DNA of 64,000 bases from Pseudoalteromonas piratica (GCF_000788395.1 NZ_CP009888.1:124001-188000), one strand, 5' to 3'; positions 26,276 through 39,934 are shown, counted from the stretch's first letter. Notes: generated from the sequence alone by a model not told the origin. Made by a program: numbers and translations.

Positions 26276-26865
26276 ATATATCAGACAATTAGAGTTTAGA
26301 CTCGAGAAAAAGCAGTAATAAAAAAGATACTAACCACAGAAAGAGTAAGAAATATCTCACATACTAACTGGCGTTATTACTGACTAAGACAAATTCATTA
26401 TATAAATCAGCTGCAATCTATTAACTAAAAGCACATATAAAAACTCATAGCTTTGGACTGTTGGTTAGTAACAAAATGACGAACTAGATTTTTCAGGGTT
26501 TTTGTTTAATTAATATTTAGAAATGTGGAAATGTTATTAGCGTTTAACAATTTCCACCTTATGCACTTTTCTCGATTCGCATACAACAGTTATGGGAGAC
26601 ATTAACTAGCAAGAATATCAGGAATATTTCTGAGCCTCACAGTCTGAAAATAAAAAGTAATCGGAACACATTTTCACTCTACTTTGAAATGAGATCTGTG
26701 TCTTACATGAATGTAGGCAAGTAGGATAATGCGGGAGTAATTATGAAGATGAGCAATGTAACTAAGCTACAGGAATTGAATTATAAGGATCGACAAAAAT
26801 CATCATCATGACCCCCACTTCGAGTGGTGAATTATAGCCCGGTGAAATAATTAATCACTCAATGC
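26276..26865. other. Intergenic region downstream of the rRNA operon
   Basis: About 590 bases without a secure gene. A hairpin, GTGGAAATGTTA with TAACAATTTCCAC (one-base bulge), lies at 26525-26557. A 22-codon frame with a good ribosome site is listed separately, and a small CCACT/AGTGG stem lies at 26815-26827. Confidence 0.5.
26743..26811 (+). CDS. Possible very small peptide (22 aa)
   Basis: GGGAG at 26733-26737 is well spaced before an ATG. The frame encodes a polar 22-residue peptide, starting MKMSNVTKLQELNY and ending KSSS. No family is known to me. It could be a leader peptide or chance; only the ribosome site favours it. Confidence 0.2.
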   Translation: MKMSNVTKLQELNYKDRQKSSS

Positions 26866-26895
26866 AAAAAAGCCTCAACAGAGTGTTGAGGCTTT
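26866..26895 (-). terminator. Terminator at the end of the rRNA operon
   Basis: AGCCTCAACA pairs with TGTTGAGGCT, loop GAG, and a T-run follows on the minus strand. It lies just after the distal 5S gene. Confidence 0.9.
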
Positions 26896-26905
26896 CTTTA
26901 AATAG

Positions 26906-27024
26906 GAGCTTGGCGATGTTCTACTTTCACATGGGCGAACCCACACTATCATCGACGCTGTTTCGTTTCACTTCTGAGTTCGGCATGGAGTCAGGTGGTT
27001 CCAAAACGCTATAGTCACCAAGCA
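26906..27024 (-). rRNA. rrf: 5S ribosomal RNA, distal copy
   Basis: On the minus strand this begins TGCTTGGTGACTATAGCG and ends near GCCAAGCTCC, the usual 5S ends. I found one base difference from the proximal copy in the stretch compared (A at 26989 against G at 27186, plus-strand letters). It is the last gene of the operon and is followed by its own terminator. The ends are estimated to within a few bases. Confidence 0.95.
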
Positions 27025-27061
27025 AAATTCGTTTTGCTTGTTTTTATTAATTTTAGGCTTT

Positions 27062-27093
27062 AAAAAACCCGTCGCATCTCTGCAACGGGTTTC
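27062..27093 (-). terminator. Hairpin between the two 5S genes
   Basis: AACCCGT pairs with ACGGGTT, with a GC/GC extension, and a T-run follows on the minus strand. It looks like a full terminator, yet a second 5S lies beyond. Antitermination or processing may allow read-through. Confidence 0.7.
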
Positions 27094-27102
27094 TTTAATT
27101 AG

Positions 27103-27221
27103 GAGCTTGGCGATGTTCTACTTTCACATGGGCGAACCCACACTATCATCGACGCTGTTTCGTTTCACTTCTGAGTTCGGCATGGGGTCAGGTGGTTCCA
27201 AAACGCTATAGTCACCAAGCA
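27103..27221 (-). rRNA. rrf: 5S ribosomal RNA, proximal copy
   Basis: The sequence is almost identical to the distal copy and is offset by 197 bases. It directly follows the 23S gene in transcription order. The ends are estimated from the complementary terminal stem. Confidence 0.95.
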
Positions 27222-27356
27222 AATCTGGTTGACTTAAGAGCTTGTCTTAAATCTAAATCTGGAAAGCTTTTTTTAAGTAAATGTCTACTTTAGTATTTGT
27301 CTCTTTTTTCAGAGACTATTCAACTTCTAACGAGTCTAAACCACTTTGGCGTTGTA

Positions 27357-30236
<2,880 letters not shown>

Positions 30237-30511
30237 ATACAACCCAAAATGGTTTGTATTGCTAAAGACAGTTTTTAACTCCGCCAGAAGTTAAATATTG
30301 AATACTAAAGTAGATACCAACAACAACTTAATGTTGCGGCATATTTTCTTTACTTTATTTTGAGAACTCTAAATTAAATAATGCACTTACAAGTAAGCAC
30401 TTAATTTAAAGTTTGTCAGCTTTCCAAATTTTTAAAGAGCAAATTAACTAAGCAAACGCTTAGCTAACAATCATCTGTGTGGACACTTCGAACAAAAAGT
30501 TCTAAATCGTA
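30237..30511 (-). other. 16S-23S internal spacer without tRNA
   Basis: This spacer is about 275 bases. I looked for tRNA-Ile, tRNA-Ala and tRNA-Glu and saw none; the sequence is AT-rich with a boxA near the 16S end. Many gammaproteobacterial operons carry tRNA genes here, so their absence is worth noting. Confidence 0.85.
30429..30441 (-). promoter_or_regulatory. boxA antitermination site in the spacer
   Basis: TGCTCTTTAAAAA on the minus strand matches the rRNA boxA consensus, which recruits NusB-NusE so that transcription of the operon is not stopped by Rho. Confidence 0.8.
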
Positions 30512-32043
<1,532 letters not shown>

Positions 32044-32232
32044 AAAAGTGTTTTTGGAACATACGTTCCGACTCAATGAATTCTGATTTTGATATCAAAA
32101 GATATCGAATTGACTGTGCTGATACTTTCGTATCAATTGGTCACTCAGTTCAATTAAGTCTAAATTTTGTTACGCTAAAAGCGTATGTTAGAACTTAATC
32201 TGTACGAGTGCCCACACAGATGATTGCTTAAA

Positions 32233-32245
32233 TTTTTAAAGAACA
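32233..32245 (-). promoter_or_regulatory. boxA antitermination site in the rRNA leader
   Basis: TGTTCTTTAAAAA on the minus strand is a good boxA, placed about 190 bases ahead of the 16S gene as expected. Confidence 0.8.
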
Positions 32246-32297
32246 GTGCAAACAACCTTGTGCTTGCCGCGACGCTTCGCCGCTGTTAGGGCTGCGT

Positions 32298-32325
32298 ATG
32301 TTACGCTTTCCTAATTTTTTGTCAA
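32298..32325 (-). promoter_or_regulatory. rRNA operon promoter P2
   Basis: On the minus strand TTGACA (perfect -35) and TAACAT (-10) are 16 bases apart, the spacing common in rRNA promoters. It lies about 255 bases before the 16S gene. Confidence 0.65.
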
Positions 32326-32445
32326 CACTTAATTTTGATTATTTTTCTTATATTTTTAAGAAAGTTTCAAAACTCAGTTTTACTTGACTCAACCAACTCG
32401 TGATTCGCTGCTATGCTGCGTCGTTCCCCGTGTTGGTGGAGGCGC

Positions 32446-32473
32446 ATTATAGAGAGATCCGAATTTGGATCAA
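32446..32473 (-). promoter_or_regulatory. rRNA operon promoter P1 with UP element and GC-rich discriminator
   Basis: On the minus strand TTGATC and a perfect TATAAT are 16 bases apart. GCGCCTCC follows the -10, a GC-rich discriminator typical of stringently controlled rRNA promoters. A-tracts and T-tracts upstream (32485-32505) look like an UP element. Confidence 0.8.
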
Positions 32474-32616
32474 CCCCTATTTCAAACTTTTTTTAGTTTT
32501 TTGGATCGTTTGGGCGAAATGCGTACAAAACACCTATAAATTGCAACTTTCGTAACATAATTATCACTTTTAAAGCGAGATAACTTATGAAATGGCTAAT
32601 TTTACACCACAGCAAA

Positions 32617-33000
32617 TTAAGCAAAGATCTTTATATAAAGGCTTACACCCCAAACAATACCCACTATTAATAGTGAGAAAGTCACTGCTGCTGAACCCAT
32701 ATCTTTTGCACGACCCGATAAAACATGTCTTTCTGTGCTTACGCGATCAGTTAATGCTTCTATTGCAGAATTAAGTAACTCTACGATAAGTACTAATAAT
32801 AATACCGACACTAATACAGCCCAATGAATCAAGTCTTGAGCCAACCAAAATGAAGCCGGAAACATAATTAATACTAAAAACAATTCTTGACGGAAAGCCG
32901 CTTCTTCTTTTATTGCTGCTTTAATACCTAAATAAGAACAATAGCTGGCTTTAAATACGCGCTGTAATCCACCGCCGTTTGGTTTATTTATTTCGCTCAT
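32617..33000 (-). CDS. dgkA: Diacylglycerol kinase
   Basis: The 127-residue integral membrane protein has three TM helices. Signature residues include KEEAAFRQELFLVL, LNSAIEALTDRVS with the catalytic Glu and Asn, and RAKDMGSAAV with the active-site Lys and Asp. It phosphorylates diacylglycerol, recycling lipid left over from membrane-derived glucan synthesis. It has no partner in an operon; a terminator separates it from pyrE. The length is standard for proteobacteria. Confidence 0.95.
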   Translation of the reverse strand: MSEINKPNGGGLQRVFKASYCSYLGIKAAIKEEAAFRQELFLVLIMFPASFWLAQDLIHWAVLVSVLLLVLIVELLNSAIEALTDRVSTERHVLSGRAKDMGSAAVTFSLLIVGIVWGVSLYIKIFA

Positions 33001-33013
33001 TTTATTTATCCAT

Positions 33014-33040
33014 AAAAAAACCCCGATTATCGGGGTTTTA
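33014..33040 (-). terminator. Terminator after pyrE
   Basis: CCCCGA pairs with TCGGGG with a short loop, and a T-run follows on the minus strand, 19 bases after the pyrE stop. Confidence 0.88.
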
Positions 33041-33058
33041 TATCAAATTATTATGTAA

Positions 33059-33703
33059 TTAAGCTACACCGTATTGGTCGCGATAAGCTTTAACCGAAGC
33101 TAAGTGTTCTGACATATCACCTTTTTGTTCTAGGTAGGTGATTAGGTCAGCTAATTTTACAATTGAAATGACCTGTGTATTAAAATCGCGTTCAACTTCT
33201 TGGATTGCAGATAATTCAGCTTTACCCTTTTCTTGACGATCAAGCGCAATCAGAACACCTGACAAGTCAGCGCCATTTGCTGCGATAATTTCCATTGATT
33301 CACGAATAGCTGTACCTGCCGTGATTACGTCATCCACCAGCATGATTTTACCTTCAAGCGCAGAGCCTACTAATGTACCGCCTTCACCGTGATCTTTTTT
33401 CTCCTTACGGTTAAAGCAATATGGTACATCACGGTCATGGTGGTCAGCTAATGCAACAGCTGTTGTTGTTGCAATTGGAATACCTTTATATGCAGGACCA
33501 AATAACACATCGAAGTCGATACCTGAATCTTGCAATGCAGCAGCATAGAAGCGACCTAAACGAGCAAGGTCACGACCTGTATTAAATAAACCCGCATTAA
33601 AGAAGTAAGGGCTAGTACGACCAGACTTAAGTGTAAACTCACCAAATTTTAAAACCTGCTTTTCAAGTGCAAATTCAATAAATTCTTTTTGATAATCTTT
33701 CAT
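33059..33703 (-). CDS. pyrE: Orotate phosphoribosyltransferase
   Basis: The 214-residue enzyme joins orotate and PRPP to give orotidine monophosphate in pyrimidine synthesis. [19 protein letters not shown] binds substrate, [14 protein letters not shown] is the mobile catalytic loop, and [16 protein letters not shown] is the PRPP-binding motif. It lies 11 bases after rph, the classical rph-pyrE arrangement, in which translation of rph affects pyrE expression. A terminator follows. Confidence 0.97.
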   Translation of the reverse strand: MKDYQKEFIEFALEKQVLKFGEFTLKSGRTSPYFFNAGLFNTGRDLARLGRFYAAALQDSGIDFDVLFGPAYKGIPIATTTAVALADHHDRDVPYCFNRKEKKDHGEGGTLVGSALEGKIMLVDDVITAGTAIRESMEIIAANGADLSGVLIALDRQEKGKAELSAIQEVERDFNTQVISIVKLADLITYLEQKGDMSEHLASVKAYRDQYGVA

Positions 33704-33714
33704 GTTATACCCTA

Positions 33715-34428
33715 TTACGCCAATGCTTGTTTTTGAAGGTCAATAATTTCGCGAATTGAATGCTTAGCTAATTCAAGTAAGTCAGTTAATTCGTCGTAAG
33801 AGAACGGTTCGCCTTCTGCTGTACCTTGCACTTCAATAAACTTACCTGTTTCAGTCATAATCACATTCATATCCGTTTCAGCTTCTGAATCTTCAAGATA
33901 TTCAAGATCCGTTACCGCTTCGCCGTTATAAATACCTACCGAGATTGCCGCAATCATATGCTTAAGAGGATTAGCGTTAATCATACCTTTGGTACGCATG
34001 TAAGTAAGCGCATCTACTAATGCGACACATGCACCACTAATTGAAGCTGTGCGCGTACCACCATCAGCTTGGATAACATCGCAGTCAATTGTGATTGTAT
34101 TTTCACCAAGTGCTGCCAAGTCAACAGCTGCACGTAACGAGCGTGCAATCAGGCGTTGGATTTCCATAGTGCGACCACCTTGCTTACCTTTTGCAGCTTC
34201 ACGACCACAACGGCTATGTGTAGAACGCGGTAACATACCGTATTCGGCAGTAATCCAACCTTTACCTTGCCCTTTCATAAAGCGCGGCACGCCTGCTTCA
34301 ACTGTTGCAGTACACAATACCTTGGTATTGCCGAACTCAACTAATACTGAACCTTCAGCATGCATTGTATAATTACGAGTAAAAGAAACTGGGCGAATTT
34401 GGTTGGGCGTTCGTTCACTAGGACGCAT
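33715..34428 (-). CDS. rph: Ribonuclease PH
   Basis: The 237-residue enzyme trims the 3' ends of tRNA precursors, using phosphate. Motifs include [16 protein letters not shown] at the start, [17 protein letters not shown] and [16 protein letters not shown], with the phosphate-binding Arg residues, and [17 protein letters not shown] with the catalytic Asp. It is complete, unlike the frameshifted copy in E. coli K-12. It leads the rph-pyrE operon. Confidence 0.97.
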   Translation of the reverse strand: MRPSERTPNQIRPVSFTRNYTMHAEGSVLVEFGNTKVLCTATVEAGVPRFMKGQGKGWITAEYGMLPRSTHSRCGREAAKGKQGGRTMEIQRLIARSLRAAVDLAALGENTITIDCDVIQADGGTRTASISGACVALVDALTYMRTKGMINANPLKHMIAAISVGIYNGEAVTDLEYLEDSEAETDMNVIMTETGKFIEVQGTAEGEPFSYDELTDLLELAKHSIREIIDLQKQALA

Positions 34429-34564
34429 TGGATATCCTCACTATTCAAGATTTGGCATATTATAAGAAGTAATTCTTTTATTCGCTACGGTAAAAGTAAT
34501 AAAAGCCACCCTCTTTATATTTTTATAAAGTAAAATTTACTGTAAGCTGCTAAACAACTTCCGC

Positions 34565-34570
34565 TATAAT
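34565..34570 (+). promoter_or_regulatory. -10 element of the yicC promoter
   Basis: A perfect TATAAT lies 46 bases ahead of the yicC start, followed by GCG. The -35 is weak (GTAAGC at 17 bases), so the match is partial. Confidence 0.45.
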
Positions 34571-34616
34571 GCGACCAAGCACAAATTATCATTTCTAAAA
34601 ACTTAGGAAACCGCAC

Positions 34617-35477
34617 ATGATCCATAGTATGACAGCCTACGCTCGCCACGAAGTTAAGGGTGACTGGGGTAACGGCGTTTGGGAAATTCGCTCTGTTAAC
34701 CAAAGATACTTAGAAACCTTTATTCGCTTACCCGAACAATTTAGAGCACTAGAGCCTGTTATCCGTGAGAAACTTCGTAAGCAATTACAACGCGGGAAAG
34801 TAGAAGTTGCCCTTAAGTTTAATGCTAACCCAGCACATGTTGGCGAAATGAAAATTAATGAATCATTAGCAAAACAAATAATGAATAATGCATCTTGGTT
34901 ACAAGACCAAGTGAAAGGCGACATTAACCCAATGGACATTCTTCGCTGGCCTGGCGTAATGGAAGCTGAAGAAATGGACATGGACTCAGTGCAAACTGAG
35001 CTGCTAAGTGGTTTTGATAAAACAGTGTCGGACTTTATTGATGCGCGTGGTTCTGAAGGTGCAAATTTAGAAACTATGATTGATACTCGACTAACGGCAA
35101 TTTTAGCACAAGTCGATATTGTGACTGAGCAAATGCCTGAAGTAATGAAATGGCAGCGCGAGAAACTTACTACACGGTTAGAAGAGCTCAAAGCTGAAAT
35201 CGATCAAAACCGACTTGAGCAAGAACTGATTTACCTTGCGCAAAAACAAGATGTGGCTGAAGAACTTGACCGTTTGCAGTCACACGTTAAAGAAACCCGA
35301 AAAATCCTTAAAAAAGGTGGCGCATGTGGTCGTCGTTTGGATTTTATGATGCAAGAATTTAACCGTGAAGCTAATACCTTAGCGTCTAAATCGATAAATA
35401 CTGAAGTAACTAATGCGGCAGTTGAGCTCAAAGTACTGATTGAGCAAATGCGTGAGCAAATTCAGAATATAGAATAA
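34617..35477 (+). CDS. yicC: YicC-family endoribonuclease
   Basis: The 286-residue protein begins MIHSMTAYARHEVKGDWG and carries VNQRYLETFIRLPEQFR near residue 28. The conserved C-terminal block has FMMQEFNREANTLASKS. This family was recently shown to be an endoribonuclease linked to small-RNA turnover. It is divergent from rph, the usual genomic place. The start has TTAGGA upstream. Length and motifs are typical. Confidence 0.95.
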   Translation: MIHSMTAYARHEVKGDWGNGVWEIRSVNQRYLETFIRLPEQFRALEPVIREKLRKQLQRGKVEVALKFNANPAHVGEMKINESLAKQIMNNASWLQDQVKGDINPMDILRWPGVMEAEEMDMDSVQTELLSGFDKTVSDFIDARGSEGANLETMIDTRLTAILAQVDIVTEQMPEVMKWQREKLTTRLEELKAEIDQNRLEQELIYLAQKQDVAEELDRLQSHVKETRKILKKGGACGRRLDFMMQEFNREANTLASKSINTEVTNAAVELKVLIEQMREQIQNIE

Positions 35478-35500
35478 TTAATTTCAGCATTACCTTATTG

Positions 35501-35530
35501 AAAGCCAATCAACAATGATTGGCTTTTTTA
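35501..35530 (+). terminator. Terminator after yicC
   Basis: AAGCCAATCA pairs with TGATTGGCTT with a 4-base loop, followed by six T. Confidence 0.92.
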
Positions 35531-35655
35531 TATTTTTAATAAATATTGCAATTTTTTCCCTAAAACCTCGCTCTAGCTATAAACAGGTCTAAACTTACTT
35601 TTAGCTCATTGAATCAACTCTGAAAATTAAACAAGTAAATCAATGTGGGCACAGC

Positions 35656-36324
35656 ATGGGGAAACATCTTTTGAAGAATATTTTATTTTCACTTTCAACA
35701 ATGATGATGATTGCTAACGCGAATGCGCTAGCAATCGATATTAAGGTCGTTGATAAAAATAACACCCCAATCAACGATATTGTCGTTTACCTCACACCGA
35801 AATCTGGTATTAAAGACCTATCAATTAATACTCAGCAACTTGTAATCGATCAAAAAGATAAAAAATTTGCACCTTACATTACTGTTATGCAAAAAGGTCA
35901 GAGTATTGTTTTTTCTAACAAAGATGACATAACACACCATATTTACTCAGTGTCTGGGAAAAATCGTTTTGAATTTAAGTTAAAAACGGGTTTATCTAAG
36001 CAAGTTGAGAATATTAACAGTGTAGAAGAAGTCGCAATGGGCTGTAATATTCACGATTGGATGAGTGGCTTTCTGCTTGTCGTTGATACTCCTTATTTCG
36101 CTAAGACCAATACAGATGGCGTCTTAAGTATGTCACTTGCAAGTTCAGGGGAATACGAAGTTTCTGTTTGGCACCCTCAACTCGATACACCTTCTCATCA
36201 AATAACTGAAACACATTCTTTCAAAAACGAAAAACAGTCAATCACATTAACTTTAGCCAAGCCGCTATTGCCGATTCCAAAACAAGTTGGACAACAAGAA
36301 TTTGATTTTTTAGAAGAGTACTAA
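35656..36324 (+). CDS. Secreted cupredoxin-like protein
   Basis: The 222-residue protein has a signal peptide ending near ANANALA. Residues 80-145 match a plastocyanin-like domain: ITHHIYS with the first copper His, and the MGCNIHDWM block with Cys, His and Met, the classic type 1 copper ligand set. Homologues are often annotated as methylamine utilization protein, but no methylamine genes are here. The next gene starts within a few bases and encodes an EAL-domain protein, so this protein may help sense copper or redox state for cyclic-di-GMP control. The role is inferred. Confidence 0.75.
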   Translation: MGKHLLKNILFSLSTMMMIANANALAIDIKVVDKNNTPINDIVVYLTPKSGIKDLSINTQQLVIDQKDKKFAPYITVMQKGQSIVFSNKDDITHHIYSVSGKNRFEFKLKTGLSKQVENINSVEEVAMGCNIHDWMSGFLLVVDTPYFAKTNTDGVLSMSLASSGEYEVSVWHPQLDTPSHQITETHSFKNEKQSITLTLAKPLLPIPKQVGQQEFDFLEEY

Positions 36325-36330
36325 TTGATT

Positions 36331-38688
36331 ATGAGACTGCTAAAAGTGCGTAGCCTACAAAGTAAAATTCTAATTTTATTTCTATTTTTACTTTTACTCG
36401 TACAGTTGGTGAGCTTTTATTTTACTTACCATGCAAATATTAAGCTCGAAAGCACTCAATTAAATAACCGCCTGAGCAATGCTTCCGATATCTTTCAAAC
36501 TCAATTTAACAATCGTCGTTACTATCTTTCTGCTTTTGCTGAAACTGCGGCCAAAGATTATGGCCTCAAATCGGTGTTAGAAGAAGATACCAAAAGCTTT
36601 TTAGTGGCACTTAATAATCATCGAAAACGCATTGATAGCGATCTTGCTATGGCAATAAATAGTGAAGGCACTGTTTTTGCGCAGCTTGTTACGTTTACAG
36701 ATGCCGAAGGAAATAAAAAAGTACGAATAGGAAAAGAGCAAGGCAAACCCTTTAGCCAGTCCACAGATTTATTAAAACAAGAAGCCACCCAACTCGTCTT
36801 TATTGATAATGCATTATATCAATTAAGCTTTGCACCTATTAAAAGTGGTGCGCGATTAGTCGGTTGGATAGGCTTTGGTTACCAAATTAATAATATGCTT
36901 GCCAATGAGCTGGCAGCTCTGACCGATGTGAATGTTGGTTTTGCGAGCTTTGATGGAAAACACTACAATGTTATTGCTAGTTCAGATGAACAAAACTACC
37001 CAATAAAAGCTGATGTATTTAAGCGGATAATCGCTAATACTGAACAACAATATTTATATAGCCGGTTAGAGCTCGGAAATACCAACAATGGCTATATTTC
37101 AGCTGTATTGTTTGAGTCTCGAGCTGATTTACTTAAAAGCATTGATATCCAATGGGAGCAATTAACTCTATTGGTTTTCATTACCGTGATTCTGTCAACG
37201 TTTGGCGCTGTTGCAATTGCCAGAGATATTACTCGTCCAATTAAGAATTTGGTTAGCCAAGTAAAATCGATAACAAAAGGTAATTACGATGGCAACGTCG
37301 ATGTTACTGGCAGTCGCGAATTAAAGCAGCTTTCACGTGAGTTTAACGTGATGACAAAAGCAATTATTTCGCGAGAAGAAACGATTAGCTTTCAAGCTTT
37401 TCATGATCAGCTAACTCACCTTCCGAATCGAAATGCATTAATTACCGCCATAGAGCGGCGTCAGAAGTCGAAAAGCGATTTTCTAATAATACAATTATGT
37501 ATTCTGCGTGCAGAAGACATTGCTGATACTCTCGGTTACCAAGCAAGTGATTATGTAATCAATGAAGTTGCAAGCCAACTCGTTCAAACAGAGCATGGTT
37601 TTGATAGCTACCACCTTGGGGCTGAATACTTTGTACTCATAGCTGATGAACAGCATGTAGCTACCTTAATAGAGAAATTACAGCAAGCGCTGACGATGCA
37701 ATGTCACTTTCAAAACATTCAACTTCACCTTCAATACTCATTTGGTATTGTGCGCTCTGCTCAACACCCTAACTGTTCAGTTGCTGAATTATTACAAAAA
37801 TCTAATGTGGCAATTCAACGTGCAAAAAATGATAAACACACTTTCCAAGTATACGATCCTGTTTTTGACCAAAATGCCATAGAACGACTTTTCTTAACCA
37901 ATAACCTTCGCACGGCGATTGAAGAAAACCAGCTTACATTATTTTACCAACCAAAACTGTCGCTAAAAACAATGGAAATTAGCCATGTGGAGGCATTAGT
38001 GAGATGGCAGCATCCTGAAAAAGGGTTAATACCACCTGATAGTTTTATTAGTATTGCTGAAAAAACTGGGCAAATGGATGCATTAACGCGTTGGGTAACT
38101 CAAACTGCAGTGGATCAATATTTAAAGTGGTTAGCAAATGGCATTAAAATAAATATTGCGATCAATATCTCTGCTGAGAATATTTTAGATAAGTCTTATC
38201 CAGATTATGTAATCGCTCTCAAAAATAAACATCAACTTGATGATTGTGCCATTACACTGGAAGTGACTGAGGATGCCGTGGTAGATGATCCGACTAAAGC
38301 AACAGAAGTTTTAAACTACCTCAACAAAAGCGGTTTTAAACTCTCTATTGATGATTACGGCACAGGCTATTCATCACTTGCACAATTAAAACAACTTCCG
38401 GTACAAGAGTTGAAAATTGACCGTTCTTTTGTGCAGTATTTACTTGAAAACGAAAACGATAAAATTATTGTTCGCTCCACTATCAAACTGGCTCATAGTA
38501 TGGGTCTCACTGTGGTTGCTGAGGGCATTGAAGATGAAGAAACATTACTTTGGCTTAAATCGCAAAATTGTGAGTTAGCACAAGGTTACTTTATTAGTAA
38601 GCCTTTACCTGCGCACGAATTTGAAGCATGGTTATCTCAGTCAAAATACCAAAAGCAGAGCATCGCAAATGCAAAAACTGTTAATTAA
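36331..38688 (+). CDS. Membrane cyclic-di-GMP phosphodiesterase (EAL) with degenerate GGDEF
   Basis: The ATG at 36331 is preferred to the TTG at 36325. The 785-residue protein has a TM near 10-27, a periplasmic sensor of about 240 residues, a second TM near 280-300, and HAMP. A GGDEF domain near 355-515 is inactive in appearance, as its motif reads LGAEYF. The EAL domain (about 525-770) is intact: HVEALVRWQHP, NISAENI, LEVTEDAV, IDDYGTGYSSL and LKIDRSFV. It should degrade cyclic-di-GMP. The upstream cupredoxin and downstream barrel genes suggest that it controls, or is controlled by, an envelope signal. The genes abut or overlap, indicating one operon. Confidence 0.88.
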   Translation: MRLLKVRSLQSKILILFLFLLLLVQLVSFYFTYHANIKLESTQLNNRLSNASDIFQTQFNNRRYYLSAFAETAAKDYGLKSVLEEDTKSFLVALNNHRKRIDSDLAMAINSEGTVFAQLVTFTDAEGNKKVRIGKEQGKPFSQSTDLLKQEATQLVFIDNALYQLSFAPIKSGARLVGWIGFGYQINNMLANELAALTDVNVGFASFDGKHYNVIASSDEQNYPIKADVFKRIIANTEQQYLYSRLELGNTNNGYISAVLFESRADLLKSIDIQWEQLTLLVFITVILSTFGAVAIARDITRPIKNLVSQVKSITKGNYDGNVDVTGSRELKQLSREFNVMTKAIISREETISFQAFHDQLTHLPNRNALITAIERRQKSKSDFLIIQLCILRAEDIADTLGYQASDYVINEVASQLVQTEHGFDSYHLGAEYFVLIADEQHVATLIEKLQQALTMQCHFQNIQLHLQYSFGIVRSAQHPNCSVAELLQKSNVAIQRAKNDKHTFQVYDPVFDQNAIERLFLTNNLRTAIEENQLTLFYQPKLSLKTMEISHVEALVRWQHPEKGLIPPDSFISIAEKTGQMDALTRWVTQTAVDQYLKWLANGIKINIAINISAENILDKSYPDYVIALKNKHQLDDCAITLEVTEDAVVDDPTKATEVLNYLNKSGFKLSIDDYGTGYSSLAQLKQLPVQELKIDRSFVQYLLENENDKIIVRSTIKLAHSMGLTVVAEGIEDEETLLWLKSQNCELAQGYFISKPLPAHEFEAWLSQSKYQKQSIANAKTVN

Positions 38689-39922
38689 AACACTAATTTG
38701 CCCACTTCTAGTTGGGTGGCACGTAAACTCTTTTGCTTTCGATGCTAGCTTAAAAGGAATAATCGATGTTAGAGCCTTTCATGTTGCAAGTGATGATGCA
38801 AAAAGCTATTTAGCGGGTGACTACGGAAAATATCGCTATGACAGTGGTAGCGGTATTGCGCTGGGTCAACTTGGCGCGCATATCGATTTAGAGCTTAATT
38901 CCAAGTGGTCTGCTTCTGTCGTCGCTAATGCGTTTGCAAATAAAGGTAATAGTGCCATTGGCATAACTGAAGGGTATATTAATTACAAAGGGTTACCTTC
39001 AAGTAACGGATGGCGAGTAAAATCAAAAATTGGCGTTTTTTACCCAACCATAAGTTTTGAAAATGTGGCCACAGCATGGTCCACCCCATATACGTTAACA
39101 TCGAGCAGTTTAAATAATTGGGTTGGTGAAGAACTCCGTAATACAGGCGTAAACCTGTCTCTTGAAAAACTTGGTAAATTCTCTGGGTCAAAGCACAGCT
39201 TTTCAGCTGATGTGTCACTGTTTCAAAACAATGATCCAGCGGGAGCCATGCTTGCGTGGCATGGTTGGACTATTGGCAGCAGGCAAACCCTCTTACATGA
39301 AAAGTTAATTGTCCAAGACTTTCCAGCGCGTGAGGGTAAACTCAAGTTTCAAGCAGCTGAATCAGACCCGTTTTTAGAACTTGATAATCGCTTTGGGTTA
39401 CATCTTTCTGCAAATTGGAAATACGACAATAAACTTAAATTTAATATTGGATTTTACGATAACTTTGCCGAGGAAGGCCTAGTTGAAAATGGCCAATACA
39501 CTTGGACAACTGAATTTTTTCACTCCGCTTTAAAATACCGTTTTACAAAAGAGTGGGAAGTAATAGCGCAAGTTATGGCTGGTAACACATACATGACCTC
39601 CCCTTATAAAGAAAGAGTCGTCGATAATGATTTTGACAATGCCTTTATAATGCTCCGTCACTTTTGGTCAGTTCATCATATTGCCGCTCGTTTTGAACAT
39701 TTTAATGTGGATGATTTAGATGGCCTTTGGGGTGACAATAATGATGAACAAGGGAATGCTTTTTCACTTGCATACCGTTATAAACTCTCGAAGCAATCAT
39801 TTATATTAACTGAATTTAACTATATCGATTCTCATCGCCCTTCACGCTGGTATTTAAACCAAGCAATCGATAAAAAAGAGACCCAATACCAAATTGGCTA
39901 TCGCTATTACTTTAAACATTAA
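38669..39922 (+). CDS. Predicted outer-membrane beta-barrel protein of unknown function
   Basis: The start at 38669 overlaps the end of the EAL gene by 20 bases and begins with a signal peptide (MQKLLIKTLICPLLVGWHV). The 417-residue mature protein alternates aromatic and polar residues throughout, and ends YQIGYRYYFKH, typical of outer-membrane barrels. I cannot name a family with certainty. It is the third gene of the cupredoxin-EAL cassette. It may be a porin or attachment protein whose use depends on cyclic-di-GMP. Function is inference only. Confidence 0.6.
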   Translation: MQKLLIKTLICPLLVGWHVNSFAFDASLKGIIDVRAFHVASDDAKSYLAGDYGKYRYDSGSGIALGQLGAHIDLELNSKWSASVVANAFANKGNSAIGITEGYINYKGLPSSNGWRVKSKIGVFYPTISFENVATAWSTPYTLTSSSLNNWVGEELRNTGVNLSLEKLGKFSGSKHSFSADVSLFQNNDPAGAMLAWHGWTIGSRQTLLHEKLIVQDFPAREGKLKFQAAESDPFLELDNRFGLHLSANWKYDNKLKFNIGFYDNFAEEGLVENGQYTWTTEFFHSALKYRFTKEWEVIAQVMAGNTYMTSPYKERVVDNDFDNAFIMLRHFWSVHHIAARFEHFNVDDLDGLWGDNNDEQGNAFSLAYRYKLSKQSFILTEFNYIDSHRPSRWYLNQAIDKKETQYQIGYRYYFKH

Positions 39923-39934
39923 ACGTTTAATTGC

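Larger units (their letters stand above)
32044..32616 (-). other. rRNA leader and promoter region
   Basis: This is the transcribed leader of the rRNA operon, with boxA, two promoters and an A-tract UP element. Its leader segment near 32230 shares an AAATTTTTAAAGA core with the spacer. A 60-codon frame starting at 32592 runs across the dgkA gene on the other strand and is not a gene. Confidence 0.8.

Noticed and set aside
36331..38688. Active bifunctional cyclase-phosphodiesterase
   Set aside because: The GGDEF motif reads LGAEYF, which lacks the residues needed for cyclase activity; only the EAL half looks active.
39918..39931. ATTAAACGTTTAAT, a perfect 14-bp palindrome
   Set aside because: It spans the stop of one gene in a convergent pair and has no promoter to control; likely a weak terminator stem or chance.
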